The notes: generated by a model not told the origin, from the letters alone. 14,593 nucleotides of DNA from CAYMRB01 sp964392615 (GCA_964392615.1 CAYMRB010000257.1:1-14593); one strand, 5' to 3'; shown: positions 8,401 to 14,593, counted from the stretch's first letter. Numbers and translations: made by a program.

Positions 8401-9252
8401 CTTGAGGACCTCCGACAGACCGCGGCGCTCCTCGAGCTGCTCGTCGAGCCCCGCGTTGAGTCGCGCGGCGAGCTTCTCGAGCCGCTCGGCGCGCTGGCGC
8501 AACCACCACAGGCGAAACGACAGACCCGTGCGCCCCTCGACGGACTTGCCGTAGTCCTCGAGCGCCATGCGGACCCGCAGATCCTGCAGCCGATGGCTAT
8601 GCTCGCGGTAGCGCCGCGCCTTGCTGGCTTGCGCCTTGACGCGGCGGATGCGCTTCTCGACCTCGTCGATGATGTCCTGGAGGCGGCTGAGGTTGTCCTC
8701 GACGCGCACGAGCGCCCGAAGGCTCTCGGCCTTGCGCGCGCGGTACTTCGAGATGCCGGCCGCTTCCTCGAAGATCACGCGGCGGTCGAGCGTGCTCGCC
8801 TGCAGCAGGACGTCGATCTTGCCCTGTTCGAGGATCGAGTACGAGGTCGTTCCGAACCCCGTATCCATGAACAGGTTCTTGATGTCCTTGAGGCGGCACT
8901 TCTGCTTGTTGATCAGGTACTCGCTCTCGCCGCTGCGGAACAGGCGACGGGTGATCGAGACCTCGCCGTACTCGATGTCGAAGAAGTGGTCTTCGTTCTC
9001 GAAGACGACCGTAACCTCCGCGAGCCCGAGCGGCTTGCGCCCCTGCGTGCCGTTGAAGATGACGTCCCGCATCTCGGATCCGCGCAGCCCCTTCGCGGAT
9101 TGGGAGCCGAGGATCCACTTGAACGCGTCGACGACGTTCGACTTGCCGCACCCGTTCGGGCCCACGACAGCCGTGACGCCGGGACCGAACTCGAAGACGG
9201 TCCGGTCGGCGAAGGATTTGAAACCGAGAAGCTCGAGCTTCTTCAGATACAC
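5470..9252 (-). CDS. smc: Chromosome segregation/condensation ATPase SMC
   Basis: This 1260-residue SMC protein has an N-terminal ABC half-head with Walker A GPNGCGKSN (31-39), R57 in GLRGS and a Q-loop segment ILEQGKID (140-147). A long Glu/Arg/Leu-rich coiled coil follows, then a hinge (about 515-670, with GVGVISLDRVDEIP), a returning coil, and the C-terminal half-head with signature LMSGGE (about 1145) and Walker B CVLDEVDAPLDE (about 1175). SMC dimers with ScpA/ScpB entrap and compact chromosomal DNA; neither partner is in the window. The start is the GTG at 9252, because homologues begin immediately before the LKKLELLGFKSF segment and AAAGGG lies 8 nt upstream. The frame stays open to 9354 but that extension has no family similarity. 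It is somewhat longer than the usual 1150-1200 residues, partly from a Pro/Asp/Glu-rich insert at about 960-1025. Confidence 0.97.
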   Translation of the reverse strand: MYLKKLELLGFKSFADRTVFEFGPGVTAVVGPNGCGKSNVVDAFKWILGSQSAKGLRGSEMRDVIFNGTQGRKPLGLAEVTVVFENEDHFFDIEYGEVSITRRLFRSGESEYLINKQKCRLKDIKNLFMDTGFGTTSYSILEQGKIDVLLQASTLDRRVIFEEAAGISKYRARKAESLRALVRVEDNLSRLQDIIDEVEKRIRRVKAQASKARRYREHSHRLQDLRVRMALEDYGKSVEGRTGLSFRLWWLRQRAERLEKLAARLNAGLDEQLEERRGLSEVLKGQRDQVAAERVARERTEEKIAHATERLEELAAEETRKSAELEQTRASVEKLAASIDAEREQLDGMAGEIDSRREGLDVASGTLRERQEEARRLQADFQVRKESIVALIQERSKVANLVVQVTTELASLQGRKARLERSLEAFRAELDGCGSKEETLRTSLEELTTERTAAEEKRAVIEGELAAFEAEIDTRDAALATQREELHRKSSRLDVLRSFEEQLEGVGSGVAELLRRGEAAPDFIAGWAECHGIVAANLTVDRECARAVEAVIGDRAQALVVETQEGALELLDHARSEELGGVGVISLDRVDEIPREFFPVHGGVLGALRDRVEVVPGLEELADRLLANVVLVEDFATAMALARNGLRPFRLVTLAGEVVEPWGGLSVPGESDAGIISRRSEMSELEGDLVDLEARCQEIESGLGELRASRDEAQQAIAAQGRALEEVGRRILTTESAIEQSRRESDRLRRELEVGASEVAELDTEIARRLDEKSEQVAQIEELDGRREETESGVEELEATIAAAGARVDEANEGVSQARLAVAEAEKEEEGLRELVDRQGINLRERQKHVGDLDTEIRRTRERAAELREQLERDRTSLDDLAGRETELAAELQSQEARDHSLMEVEQGFRQEIERVRTQIGELDREREGLQLRDQEERHRRNTVLERIDDEYGLDLVALLEKAATDGGEDEGPRLPPLRIAIVEQLEPLRQRDIAALVAPPDPEELPPSDTERYLVPLPDWDREVAQREAKELTAKIRKLGNVNLEALDELEELEERYQFQTEQRNDLVESERNLRSIIAEINEKSREMFQATFDAVQEHFKDLFRKCFGGGRAELVLEQGVDILEAGIDIVARPPGKKLTSLSLMSGGERTMTTIALLLAIFRSRPSPFCVLDEVDAPLDEANVRRFVVLVQEFLELSQFIIITHNKTTMSAAGTLYGVTMQERGVSKRVAVELESYDAEAMELAAASPGASAGSPAAP

Positions 9253-9568
9253 GCAAGAAACCCTTTCGTCACCGCTGGCCGGCTCGCGGTCGAATAGGGT
9301 AGGCGACTCGCCGCGGAACAACCCGCTCCGCGTCGAGGGAACCAGCCCTCCCATCCCTCGCGCGGCACGCGAGAGAATCGTCGACGACAGCCTTCGGGGG
9401 ACAATCTCCCAACTCTACCGGCTCCGTGTGCCGGCAGCCAGGAGTGTGCCGTGCCAGCTGCAGCCCGTGCCCACGACGCCCGGTGGGCCCGGGAACTCCT
9501 CAAAATCCCTTCTGTCTTCTCTTCGATCTCCCTCTGCAGCTCATGTCTGCCGGGATCACCACTCTCTC
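9253..9568. other. Intergenic region upstream of smc
   Basis: This 316-bp stretch lies between the NrdD-like stop and the smc start. I see no convincing gene: the smc frame runs open through part of it, but without homology. It contains the smc ribosome-binding site (AAAGGG, 9261-9266) and a GC-rich imperfect hairpin (9464-9493). A possible minus-strand promoter near 9290-9325 (TTGTTC, 17 nt, CCTATT) is too weak to call. Confidence 0.6.
9464..9493 (-). terminator. GC-rich hairpin after the NrdD-like gene
   Basis: Eleven-nt arms with a single mismatch (CCCGGGCCCAC / GTGGGCACGGG on the minus strand) and an 8-nt loop lie about 75 nt beyond the NrdD-like stop. No T-run follows on either strand, so it is not a textbook intrinsic terminator. 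It may be a transcript-stabilising structure or part of the smc leader. Confidence 0.3.
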
Positions 9569-11926
9569 TCACTCCCGAACTAGCCATGGTTCTACACGGC
9601 CGGGCCCGACACTGCCAGAGCTTCTCTGCGGAGTTTGCGGTCGCGACGATTCGCCGCGGCCCCTCTCGGATCGGGCCAGGAGCGGCCAGCTCTCTTCCAA
9701 GAGGCTCAGCAGAAGCTCGCAGTTCGCGTCGCGCAGCGGCTCCATGTCCTCGACGACACCGCCGACGGGCGTCACCGCGCCCAGAAGCGCGAGCACCTCG
9801 CCGAGACGCTCGAGCGGGTCGACCGGGGCCGACGCATGCCAGCGAACGCCGTCGGTATAGGACAGCACGATCGCGCCGGACGCATCCGCACGTGGCGCAC
9901 AGATCCGTCGGTCGATCTCCTCGAAGGACCGGACGGGCCCTCGATTCAGCGTCTCCTCGAGCCGCAGGCGGATGCCCAGCACGTGTCCTTCCCTGGCGAT
10001 CTTCTCGCCGGCTTGCCGCAGGAGCGCAGCTCCGAGCTCCTGGGCCGCGGCTGTCTCGTGCAGCTCGTGCCCGCACGCCGTGCGCACGCACTCGTTGAGG
10101 CCGACGAGGCCGATAACGTATTCGCCGCAGTCGCCGAGGCAGAGCGGGCTGGACAGCCCGGGGCCGGTCTCGCGCCCGAGGAGTCCCCAGAGCGGTGCGT
10201 CGCGCGATCCGGCGAGGCGAGACACGAAGTGGCGCCGTTCGAGAAGCCCCTTGACCGCGAGGTCGATCGCCGCGTCGAGCTCCGACTCCGGCGTCGCCCG
10301 ACCGTCTTCCGCCGCGCGATGCGCGACCCGCGGCAAGTTGACGGTGATCTTGCCCACGTCGACGAGGATGCGACCGCGGTCCTCGTCGTCCGACTCGCCC
10401 GCCGGCTCCGATGGCCCCGATGGCCCTCCGGCTCCCTCCGAGCGCGTCGTCGCGGGCAGGAACTCGACTCGCTTCATCGAGCCGTAGAGCTCCGCGACGC
10501 GCGCCGCCAGGGACCTGCGCGGACGGAACCGCGTCGCTCTCAGGACGAGCGTGAAACCGTCGCGCGCCTGCGGCGTCAGCGCGAGCAACCCGTCGAGCCA
10601 CGGCGTGGCCGAGTCGTCGAGCTCGAGCTCGACCACCCAGCGCAGGTCGGTGCCCGCACCCGCGGCGAGCTCGCACAATCGCGCGAAGACCTCGTCGATC
10701 AGCTCGGCTTCGCTCCGCGCGAGCGACGACGGGTCGCGCAGCAGGTGCGGCAGGCCGATCAGCCGCACGTCCTCCGACACGAACCGCGCGATGTGGCGCA
10801 GGCGACGGAAGAAGTCCCCCAGATCGAGATAGGACTCCGGTCGCGACCCAGCCTCGGGAACCCGCGCCCGCCGGCGCCCGTCGAGATCGTCCACGAACGG
10901 GAAGTTCGGGCTGTGCAGCCGCTCCCGCCCCTCGCCTTCCGGCCGCGGGAGCTCGGAAGAGCGGCGACGATCGCCATCGGCTCGGCCGGCGCCGATCCGT
11001 CCCCCGCCGCCCTCGAGCAGCGGCAACGGAATCCGCCAGGAGATGCGCGGCACGCGAATCGGGTCGGTCAGCCGGTGGATGAAGACTCGCCCGTCGCGAT
11101 GCGCGTCGCCGATCGCCTGGGAGTGCACCTCGTCGAGCGAGTACTCGTACAGGATGCGGTCCGCGACGATCTCGCGCACCTCCGCGGGCGTCTTCGGATA
11201 GGCGAAGCCCTCCTTCGAGTCGGTGCCGAAGATCACCTGCTCGAGGTTGTACTTCGGTATCGCGATGCCGGCCTGCTGCCGCAGCTTGACCTCGAACCCG
11301 CGCTCGAACAGCTCGTTGTCGACGAGCTCGCGGATCAGGGACGTCGAGATGCGGCGGATCCCGCTCGCGAGCACCTTCTCCTCGACCCGGGCGGCGATCT
11401 CCTCGGCGAGCTCGACGTCGAGATCGGCCTCGCGGATCAGCGCGGCCGCGATGCGGGCCTTCGACCACCGCGAGGTCGCCGGCCCCCGACGCCCGTCGCC
11501 CGGCTCGGCGACCTCGGGGCGCGGCTCGCCGCTGGCGGCATGGGCCTCGCCCTCGCCGGTCGCGGCGGCCCGGCTCTCCCGAAGTACCGCGCGCTTCTGC
11601 CGGTAGAGGATGTACGCCTTGGCGACCTGCCGATCGCCCATCTCCATGAGGACGGTCTCGACGACGTCCTGGATGTCCTCGATCCCCGGAACGGCCTCTG
11701 CCCCGCGCTGCGTCGCGGCTTCGAGCTCGCCGAGGGATGCCGCCGACGCGGCCTGGGCGAACTTCTCGTCGAAGAAATGCTCGACGGCCTCCGCGAGCTC
11801 CTCGGCCAACGCGCGGTCCCCCGCGCCGACCGAGCGGTACGCGCCGTCGATCGCGTCGGCGATCTTGCCGCGATCGAACGGGACGACATCACCGTCCCGC
11901 TTGCGTACTGCGCGGATCCTTCCCAT
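9569..11926 (-). CDS. Dual ATP-cone protein with degenerate class III ribonucleotide reductase (NrdD-like) body
   Basis: This 785-residue protein starts with an ATP-cone (about 2-115: IRAVRKRDGDVVPFDRGKI, then VAKAYILYRQKR). A second ATP-cone-like region (about 150-235: ISTSLIREL, IPKYNLEQVI) follows. The rest keeps NrdD landmarks: GRVFIHRL (279-286), GKITVNLPR (525-533), GLVGLNE (606-612), SYTDG (689-693) and APVDPLERLG (700-709). Known NrdD enzymes reduce ribonucleoside triphosphates using a thiyl cysteine, a C-terminal CxxC...CxxC zinc ribbon and a glycyl radical. Here no cysteine precedes the NLPR motif where the usual MGCR lies, and the zinc ribbon and glycyl-radical loop are absent; the C-terminus is a Ser/Arg/Pro-rich tail. 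Catalysis is unlikely; nucleotide sensing is plausible. AGG lies 6 nt before the chosen ATG at 11926; an upstream TTG (11986) is possible. It follows nrdR by 176 bp, so regulation with it is likely. Confidence 0.8.
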   Translation of the reverse strand: MGRIRAVRKRDGDVVPFDRGKIADAIDGAYRSVGAGDRALAEELAEAVEHFFDEKFAQAASAASLGELEAATQRGAEAVPGIEDIQDVVETVLMEMGDRQVAKAYILYRQKRAVLRESRAAATGEGEAHAASGEPRPEVAEPGDGRRGPATSRWSKARIAAALIREADLDVELAEEIAARVEEKVLASGIRRISTSLIRELVDNELFERGFEVKLRQQAGIAIPKYNLEQVIFGTDSKEGFAYPKTPAEVREIVADRILYEYSLDEVHSQAIGDAHRDGRVFIHRLTDPIRVPRISWRIPLPLLEGGGGRIGAGRADGDRRRSSELPRPEGEGRERLHSPNFPFVDDLDGRRRARVPEAGSRPESYLDLGDFFRRLRHIARFVSEDVRLIGLPHLLRDPSSLARSEAELIDEVFARLCELAAGAGTDLRWVVELELDDSATPWLDGLLALTPQARDGFTLVLRATRFRPRRSLAARVAELYGSMKRVEFLPATTRSEGAGGPSGPSEPAGESDDEDRGRILVDVGKITVNLPRVAHRAAEDGRATPESELDAAIDLAVKGLLERRHFVSRLAGSRDAPLWGLLGRETGPGLSSPLCLGDCGEYVIGLVGLNECVRTACGHELHETAAAQELGAALLRQAGEKIAREGHVLGIRLRLEETLNRGPVRSFEEIDRRICAPRADASGAIVLSYTDGVRWHASAPVDPLERLGEVLALLGAVTPVGGVVEDMEPLRDANCELLLSLLEESWPLLARSERGRGESSRPQTPQRSSGSVGPGRVEPWLVRE

Positions 11927-11989
11927 CGCGAACCTGTAACCGGACTCGAAGCTCGGCCCCCGGAGGCGACCGAGATCAGATAACAAGCC

Positions 11990-12032
11990 CTCGGGGCCCG
12001 ACCCGTCCGGCTCGAGGTCCCGTCGGCCCGAG
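11990..12032 (-). terminator. Hairpin between nrdR and the NrdD-like gene (terminator or attenuator candidate)
   Basis: On the minus strand the arms CTCGGGCCGAC and GTCGGGCCCCGAG pair over 11 bp with two bulged bases. A T-rich stretch, CTTGTTATCT, follows a few bases later. The position inside a 176-bp gap within a likely operon suggests partial termination or attenuation, but this is structure-only evidence. Confidence 0.35.
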
Positions 12033-12102
12033 GTCCGCAGCCCGCCGAAGAAGTCGCTCCTCCTCGACGGACAGCCAGAACCTCAGGCTCACAGCGTAGC
12101 TC

Positions 12103-12675
12103 TCACGACCAGCGAGCGCCAGACCTCGACGACTGCCCCGCGGACTCCATCGCGGCGCCGGACTTGCCGGCGAGCTGACCGCCACTCGCGGGCGTCTCAG
12201 CGGCCGCGGCGACTTCACGGTCGGCAGGCGTCAAGAGCGGTGCGACCTCCTGGTAAAACTGCTGTACGTCCGTGAACTCCCGATACACGGACGCGAAGCG
12301 CACGAACGCGATCTGGTCGACCTGCCTGAGCTGATCGCTCACCGCCTCGCCGATCACGCGCGCGCTCACCTCGTTGTCGTAACGCTCGAACACGTCGGCC
12401 TCCACGGCCGACACCAGCTCCTCGAGCCGCTCTTCGGAGATCGCGCGCTTCTGACAGGCGATCCGCAAACCGCGCAGAATCTTGTCGCGGTTGAAGAACT
12501 CGCGGCGCATGTCCTTTTTCACGACGATGCGCGGCGAAGCCTCGATGCGCTCGTACGTGGTGAACCGCCGATCACAACTCGAACACTTGCGACGCCGCCG
12601 GATCGTTCGCCCCTCCCCTATGACGCGGGAATCGACGACCCGATCGTTGTCGTCTCTGCAGAATGGACACTGCAT
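12103..12675 (-). CDS. nrdR: Transcriptional repressor NrdR
   Basis: The 190-residue protein begins MQCPFC and has the NrdR zinc ribbon (C3, C6, C31, C34, with RRRRKCSSCDRRFTTYER at 26-43). An ATP-cone (about 49-139) follows, containing VVKKDMRREFF and ending in VRFASVYREF. NrdR binds ATP or dATP through its cone and represses ribonucleotide reductase genes at paired NrdR boxes. The tail (about 150-190) is an Ala/Ser/Gly-rich extension; most family members are about 150-160 residues. The ATG is fixed by the conserved N-terminus. GAGGAG lies 13 nt upstream, an unusually long spacing. No NrdR box of the AT-rich type was seen nearby. The next gene downstream is a double ATP-cone, NrdD-like protein, which places two nucleotide-sensing proteins side by side. 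Confidence 0.97.
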   Translation of the reverse strand: MQCPFCRDDNDRVVDSRVIGEGRTIRRRRKCSSCDRRFTTYERIEASPRIVVKKDMRREFFNRDKILRGLRIACQKRAISEERLEELVSAVEADVFERYDNEVSARVIGEAVSDQLRQVDQIAFVRFASVYREFTDVQQFYQEVAPLLTPADREVAAAAETPASGGQLAGKSGAAMESAGQSSRSGARWS

Positions 12676-12718
12676 CGAGAGTCTGTCGCTCCTCTGAATC
12701 CGGTGCCCTCGCCGACCG

Positions 12719-12802
12719 GAAGACTCCTCACTTCTGACGGCCCGCCGCGCTGACGGACCTCCTACCGACCCTGCGGCCGGTCACTTCTTATTCTGAGTCT
12801 TC
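12719..12802. repeat. Paired short inverted and direct repeats upstream of nrdR
   Basis: GAAGACTC at 12719-12726 is the exact reverse complement of GAGTCTTC at 12795-12802. Inside this pair TCACTTCT occurs twice in direct orientation, 53 bp apart (12728 and 12781). The arrangement lies 45-130 bp upstream of the nrdR start, where an operator would be expected. It does not resemble a NrdR box, and chance is possible. Confidence 0.35.
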
Positions 12803-12873
12803 GCCGCAATCCCTGGTGGGCGCGACGAAGTGAGACACGCATGGACGGTAGCACAGGCACTCATCCGTTGCAA

Positions 12874-12901
12874 GGCCACGGGAAACGCGGTCCGTGCGGC
12901 C
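12874..12901 (-). terminator. Possible mnmE terminator hairpin
   Basis: About 25 nt past the mnmE stop, GGCCGCACGG can pair with CCGTGGCC over 8 bp with a two-base bulge and a loop of about 10 nt. No T-tract follows directly (the next bases are TTGCAA), so the case rests on position and GC content. Confidence 0.3.
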
Positions 12902-12925
12902 CGGCTGGCGCATGCTCCCGCGCGC

Positions 12926-14398
12926 CTACTTGCCGATGCAGAACCGCGAGAACACGAGACCGAGGATCTCGTCCGAAGTCACGCGGCCCGTCAGGTCGCC
13001 CAGCGCCCGTAGCGCTTCGCGCAGGTCCGCGGCGGCGCACTCGGCACCGAGCGTCTCGAGAGCGCCGCGCGCGCGCACGGCGGCCTCGCGCGCGGCGAGG
13101 AGCGCGGACTCCTGGTGTGCGCTGACGATGAAGCGCGGCGCGATCGGTCCCGCACTCCTCGCTGTCGCCGCGCCCGCAGCGCCGCCGGGTTGCCGTGCGA
13201 GCCCCGTCGCGAGATCCGATAACCCGTAGCCAGTCTCCGCGCTGACGATGAAGGCCGCGGGGTGACGGCGCGCGAGGTCGACGGTGCGCTCGTCGTCGAG
13301 CCGATCGCATTTGTTGAATACGAGCACGCGACGCGAAGCGTCGAGCGCGTCGAACTCTGCGAGCGATGGCGGGATCGGCCGACTCGCATCGACGACCCAC
13401 ACGATGCGATCGGCCGCCTCGATCTCGAGACGCGTCAGACGCTGCACGGCGCGCAGCGTCTCGTCGGACAATTGCCGGTCGAGCCCGCGCGCCTCGTCGC
13501 GGCGATCGTCTCCGCCAACGCGTCGGCCGCTCGGCGCATCGAGCGAGCGGGTGCCGGCGACGTCGATCCACTCGACGCGCACGCCGTCGACGACACTCTG
13601 CCCGCGCACGGGATCGCGCGTCGTACCCTCGATGCCGCAGACGAGTGCCGCCGGCGCGCCGACGAACGCGTTCAGCAAGCTCGATTTCCCGGCGTTCGGA
13701 AATCCGGCGAGCACGACTTGCAAGGCGCCCGTCGTCGTACGCCGCAGCGAGGTCGACGCGCGCAGCTCGTCGACGGAGGCAACGATCGCGTCGATCCGCG
13801 CGGCGAGCGCATCGACGGCGATCTCCGGCAAGTCCTCATCGGCGAAGTCGATGCCGGCCTCGATCAGCGCGATCGCCTCCGCAACGCTCGCGCTCAGAGC
13901 ACGGACCTCGACGCCGAGCTCACCATCGAGCGCCCGCCGCGCCGCCCGCGCCTCGCGCTCGTCGGTCGCGGCGATCAGCTCGCCGACAGCCTCGGCCTGC
14001 GCGAGATCCATACGACCCGACAGGAACGCCCTGAGCGTAAACTCGCCCGGCCCGGCCCAACGCACACCGTCGGTCGCAACCAGCGCGCGCGCGACCGCGC
14101 CGACGACCGGTGCGGCTGCGGGCAGGTGAATCTCGACGACGTCCTCGCGCGTGTACGATCGCGGCGCACGAAAGACCGCCGCCCACACGGGCACGCGCAG
14201 CTCGGCCGCACGCAGAACGACGTCGACTCCCGCGAAGCCGCGACAGCCCCGCACGCGGTCGGGACTCTCGGCGAGAGCGGCGACCGCCTCGATCGCACGC
14301 TCACCGCTGACGCGCAATACCGCACGCGCGCCGACGCCGGAAGCCGTCGCGAGAGCGACGATCGTCGCGGCATCTGCGGCGCTCGGCGAACTCGTCAA
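12926..14398 (-). CDS. mnmE: tRNA uridine-5-carboxymethylaminomethyl modification GTPase MnmE
   Basis: This 490-residue protein has the MnmE domain order: an N-terminal folate-binding domain (about 10-125, with PGEFTLRAFLSGRMDLAQAE at 117-136), a helical domain, an inserted G domain (about 225-395), and the C-terminal SRFCIGK ending with the functional Cys. G-domain motifs are GFPNAGKSS (232-240), GTTRD (258-262), DVAG (279-282), NKCD (362-365) and SAETG (386-390). With MnmG it modifies U34 of certain tRNAs. Divergent points: the usual catalytic Glu after DTAGLR is Ser285, the switch II region has an extra Arg/Asp-rich stretch (about 286-315), and the normally conserved HGG after VEIH is replaced by PAA (93-95). 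The start is a TTG overlapping the upstream gene's stop (TTGA), with AAGGG 9 nt before it; no in-frame ATG fits. It is the last gene of an operon entering from beyond the window. Confidence 0.95.
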   Translation of the reverse strand: MTSSPSAADAATIVALATASGVGARAVLRVSGERAIEAVAALAESPDRVRGCRGFAGVDVVLRAAELRVPVWAAVFRAPRSYTREDVVEIHLPAAAPVVGAVARALVATDGVRWAGPGEFTLRAFLSGRMDLAQAEAVGELIAATDEREARAARRALDGELGVEVRALSASVAEAIALIEAGIDFADEDLPEIAVDALAARIDAIVASVDELRASTSLRRTTTGALQVVLAGFPNAGKSSLLNAFVGAPAALVCGIEGTTRDPVRGQSVVDGVRVEWIDVAGTRSLDAPSGRRVGGDDRRDEARGLDRQLSDETLRAVQRLTRLEIEAADRIVWVVDASRPIPPSLAEFDALDASRRVLVFNKCDRLDDERTVDLARRHPAAFIVSAETGYGLSDLATGLARQPGGAAGAATARSAGPIAPRFIVSAHQESALLAAREAAVRARGALETLGAECAAADLREALRALGDLTGRVTSDEILGLVFSRFCIGK

Positions 14399-14593
14399 CG
14401 CTTCTTGCCCTTACCCTTGCCCTTCTTGTCCGACTTCTTGCTCGAGCCGTACATCGGACCGCTGCTGGTCGGCGCCGGCCCTCCACTCGTACCTGCGGCA
14501 GCAGGAGAAGGCCCGTCGCCCCACGTGGCATCCTCCTTCTTGAGCTGAGCCTTGATGAGCATGCTCTCGACGAAGCCGAGCGCGGCCCTCGTC
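14395..14593 (-). CDS. C-terminal end of an unidentified protein with Lys/Gly-rich tail, 5' end cut by window edge
   Basis: The last 65 codons of a gene entering from the right edge read in frame to a TGA at 14395-14397. The visible part is a helical segment (TRAALGFVESMLIKAQLKKE), then a Gly/Pro/Ser-rich linker, and a basic tail ending KKGKGKGKKR. The stop overlaps the mnmE TTG start (TTGA), so translation is probably coupled. In many bacteria yidC and jag lie upstream of mnmE, and YidC/Oxa1 proteins can carry Lys-rich, ribosome-binding tails, so YidC is a reasonable guess. However, no membrane segment or diagnostic motif is visible in this fragment and I do not assign it. Confidence 0.7.
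   Translation of the reverse strand, partial: TRAALGFVESMLIKAQLKKEDATWGDGPSPAAAGTSGGPAPTSSGPMYGSSKKSDKKGKGKGKKR

Larger units (their letters stand above)
12676..12925. other. Intergenic region between mnmE and nrdR, with short repeats
   Basis: This 250-bp gap has no supportable gene. It contains an imperfect hairpin after mnmE (12874-12901), an 8-bp inverted repeat GAAGACTC / GAGTCTTC (12719-12726 and 12795-12802), and an 8-bp direct repeat TCACTTCT (12728-12735 and 12781-12788). The nrdR promoter should lie here but I cannot place it firmly. Confidence 0.55.

Noticed and set aside
5635..9297. 1220-codon open frame on the plus strand opposite smc
   Set aside because: It is an antisense shadow produced by GC-rich codon bias in the coiled-coil gene; its product is low-complexity Leu/Arg/Glu/Ala without domains, while the minus frame is an unmistakable SMC.
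9243..11468. 741-codon minus-strand frame overlapping the NrdD-like gene and the smc start
   Set aside because: It is an out-of-frame Arg/Ala/Gly-rich shadow with no motifs.
9635..11983. 782-codon plus-strand frame opposite the NrdD-like gene
   Set aside because: The product is Arg-rich and repetitive in the manner of an antisense shadow; the minus frame carries ATP-cone and NrdD motifs.
11976..12218. 80-codon minus-strand frame between nrdR and the NrdD-like gene, including a 38-residue version ending in GPRGLVI
   Set aside because: It overlaps the 3' end of nrdR out of frame, has no family motif, and contains the hairpin at 11990-12032.
12845..12873. Possible nrdR promoter TTGCAA, 17 bp, TACCGT on the minus strand
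   Set aside because: Spacing is right but the -10 matches only three consensus bases; too weak to call.
12676..12925. NrdR boxes for autoregulation
   Set aside because: I looked for paired AT-rich 16-bp palindromes of the NrdR type and found none here, nor upstream of the NrdD-like gene.
13262..14548. 428-codon plus-strand frame opposite mnmE
   Set aside because: It is an antisense shadow; MnmE motifs on the minus strand explain the region.
1..14593. CRISPR arrays, insertion sequences, tRNA or rRNA genes
   Set aside because: No regularly spaced long direct repeats, transposase-like frames, terminal inverted repeats or structural RNA signatures were seen.

Overview
The window is strongly GC-rich and almost every supportable gene lies on the minus strand, so it is best read from 14593 down to 1. 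It contains no mobile element, CRISPR array, tRNA or rRNA that I can recognise. Long plus-strand reading frames are shadows of the real genes. A GC-rich Gram-negative-like bacterium with HD-GYP signalling, a canonical-type SMC, NrdR and MnmE fits a Planctomycetota- or Myxococcota-type organism. That placement is inference; no feature here fixes the phylum.

Housekeeping half (about 5470-14593). A truncated gene with a Lys/Gly-rich tail overlaps the TTG start of mnmE (tRNA wobble-uridine modification GTPase). After a 250-bp gap come nrdR (repressor of ribonucleotide reductase genes) and then a protein with two ATP-cone regions and an NrdD-like body. That protein has lost the thiyl cysteine region, the C-terminal zinc ribbon and the glycyl-radical motif of class III reductases. 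A 316-bp gap holding a GC-rich hairpin separates it from smc, a 1260-residue chromosome-condensation ATPase.

Signalling half (1-5264). A clear sigma70-type promoter (TTGACC, 17-bp spacer, TATACT) at 5236-5264 reads into a compact four-gene minus-strand operon. (a) An 822-residue protein has about 94 pentapeptide repeats in unbroken register, a linker with repeated T-R-V motifs, and an unrecognised C-terminal domain. (b) A 315-residue protein has the fold signature of sigma54-activator AAA+ domains, but its Walker A Thr/Ser, Walker B Asp-Glu, GAFTGA loop, arginine-finger and sensor II arginine positions have all changed. (c) An intact receiver plus HD-GYP response regulator is a probable c-di-GMP phosphodiesterase. 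(d) A receiver-like protein, cut by the window edge, lacks the phospho-acceptor Asp and the conserved Lys.

The most interesting content is this operon: a very long beta-helix scaffold, a probable pseudo-ATPase and a pseudo-receiver are co-transcribed with one apparently active phosphorylation-controlled HD-GYP enzyme. It looks like a signalling assembly in which only one component keeps catalysis. I do not recognise it as a described system. The nrdR/NrdD-like pair is a second unusual point.
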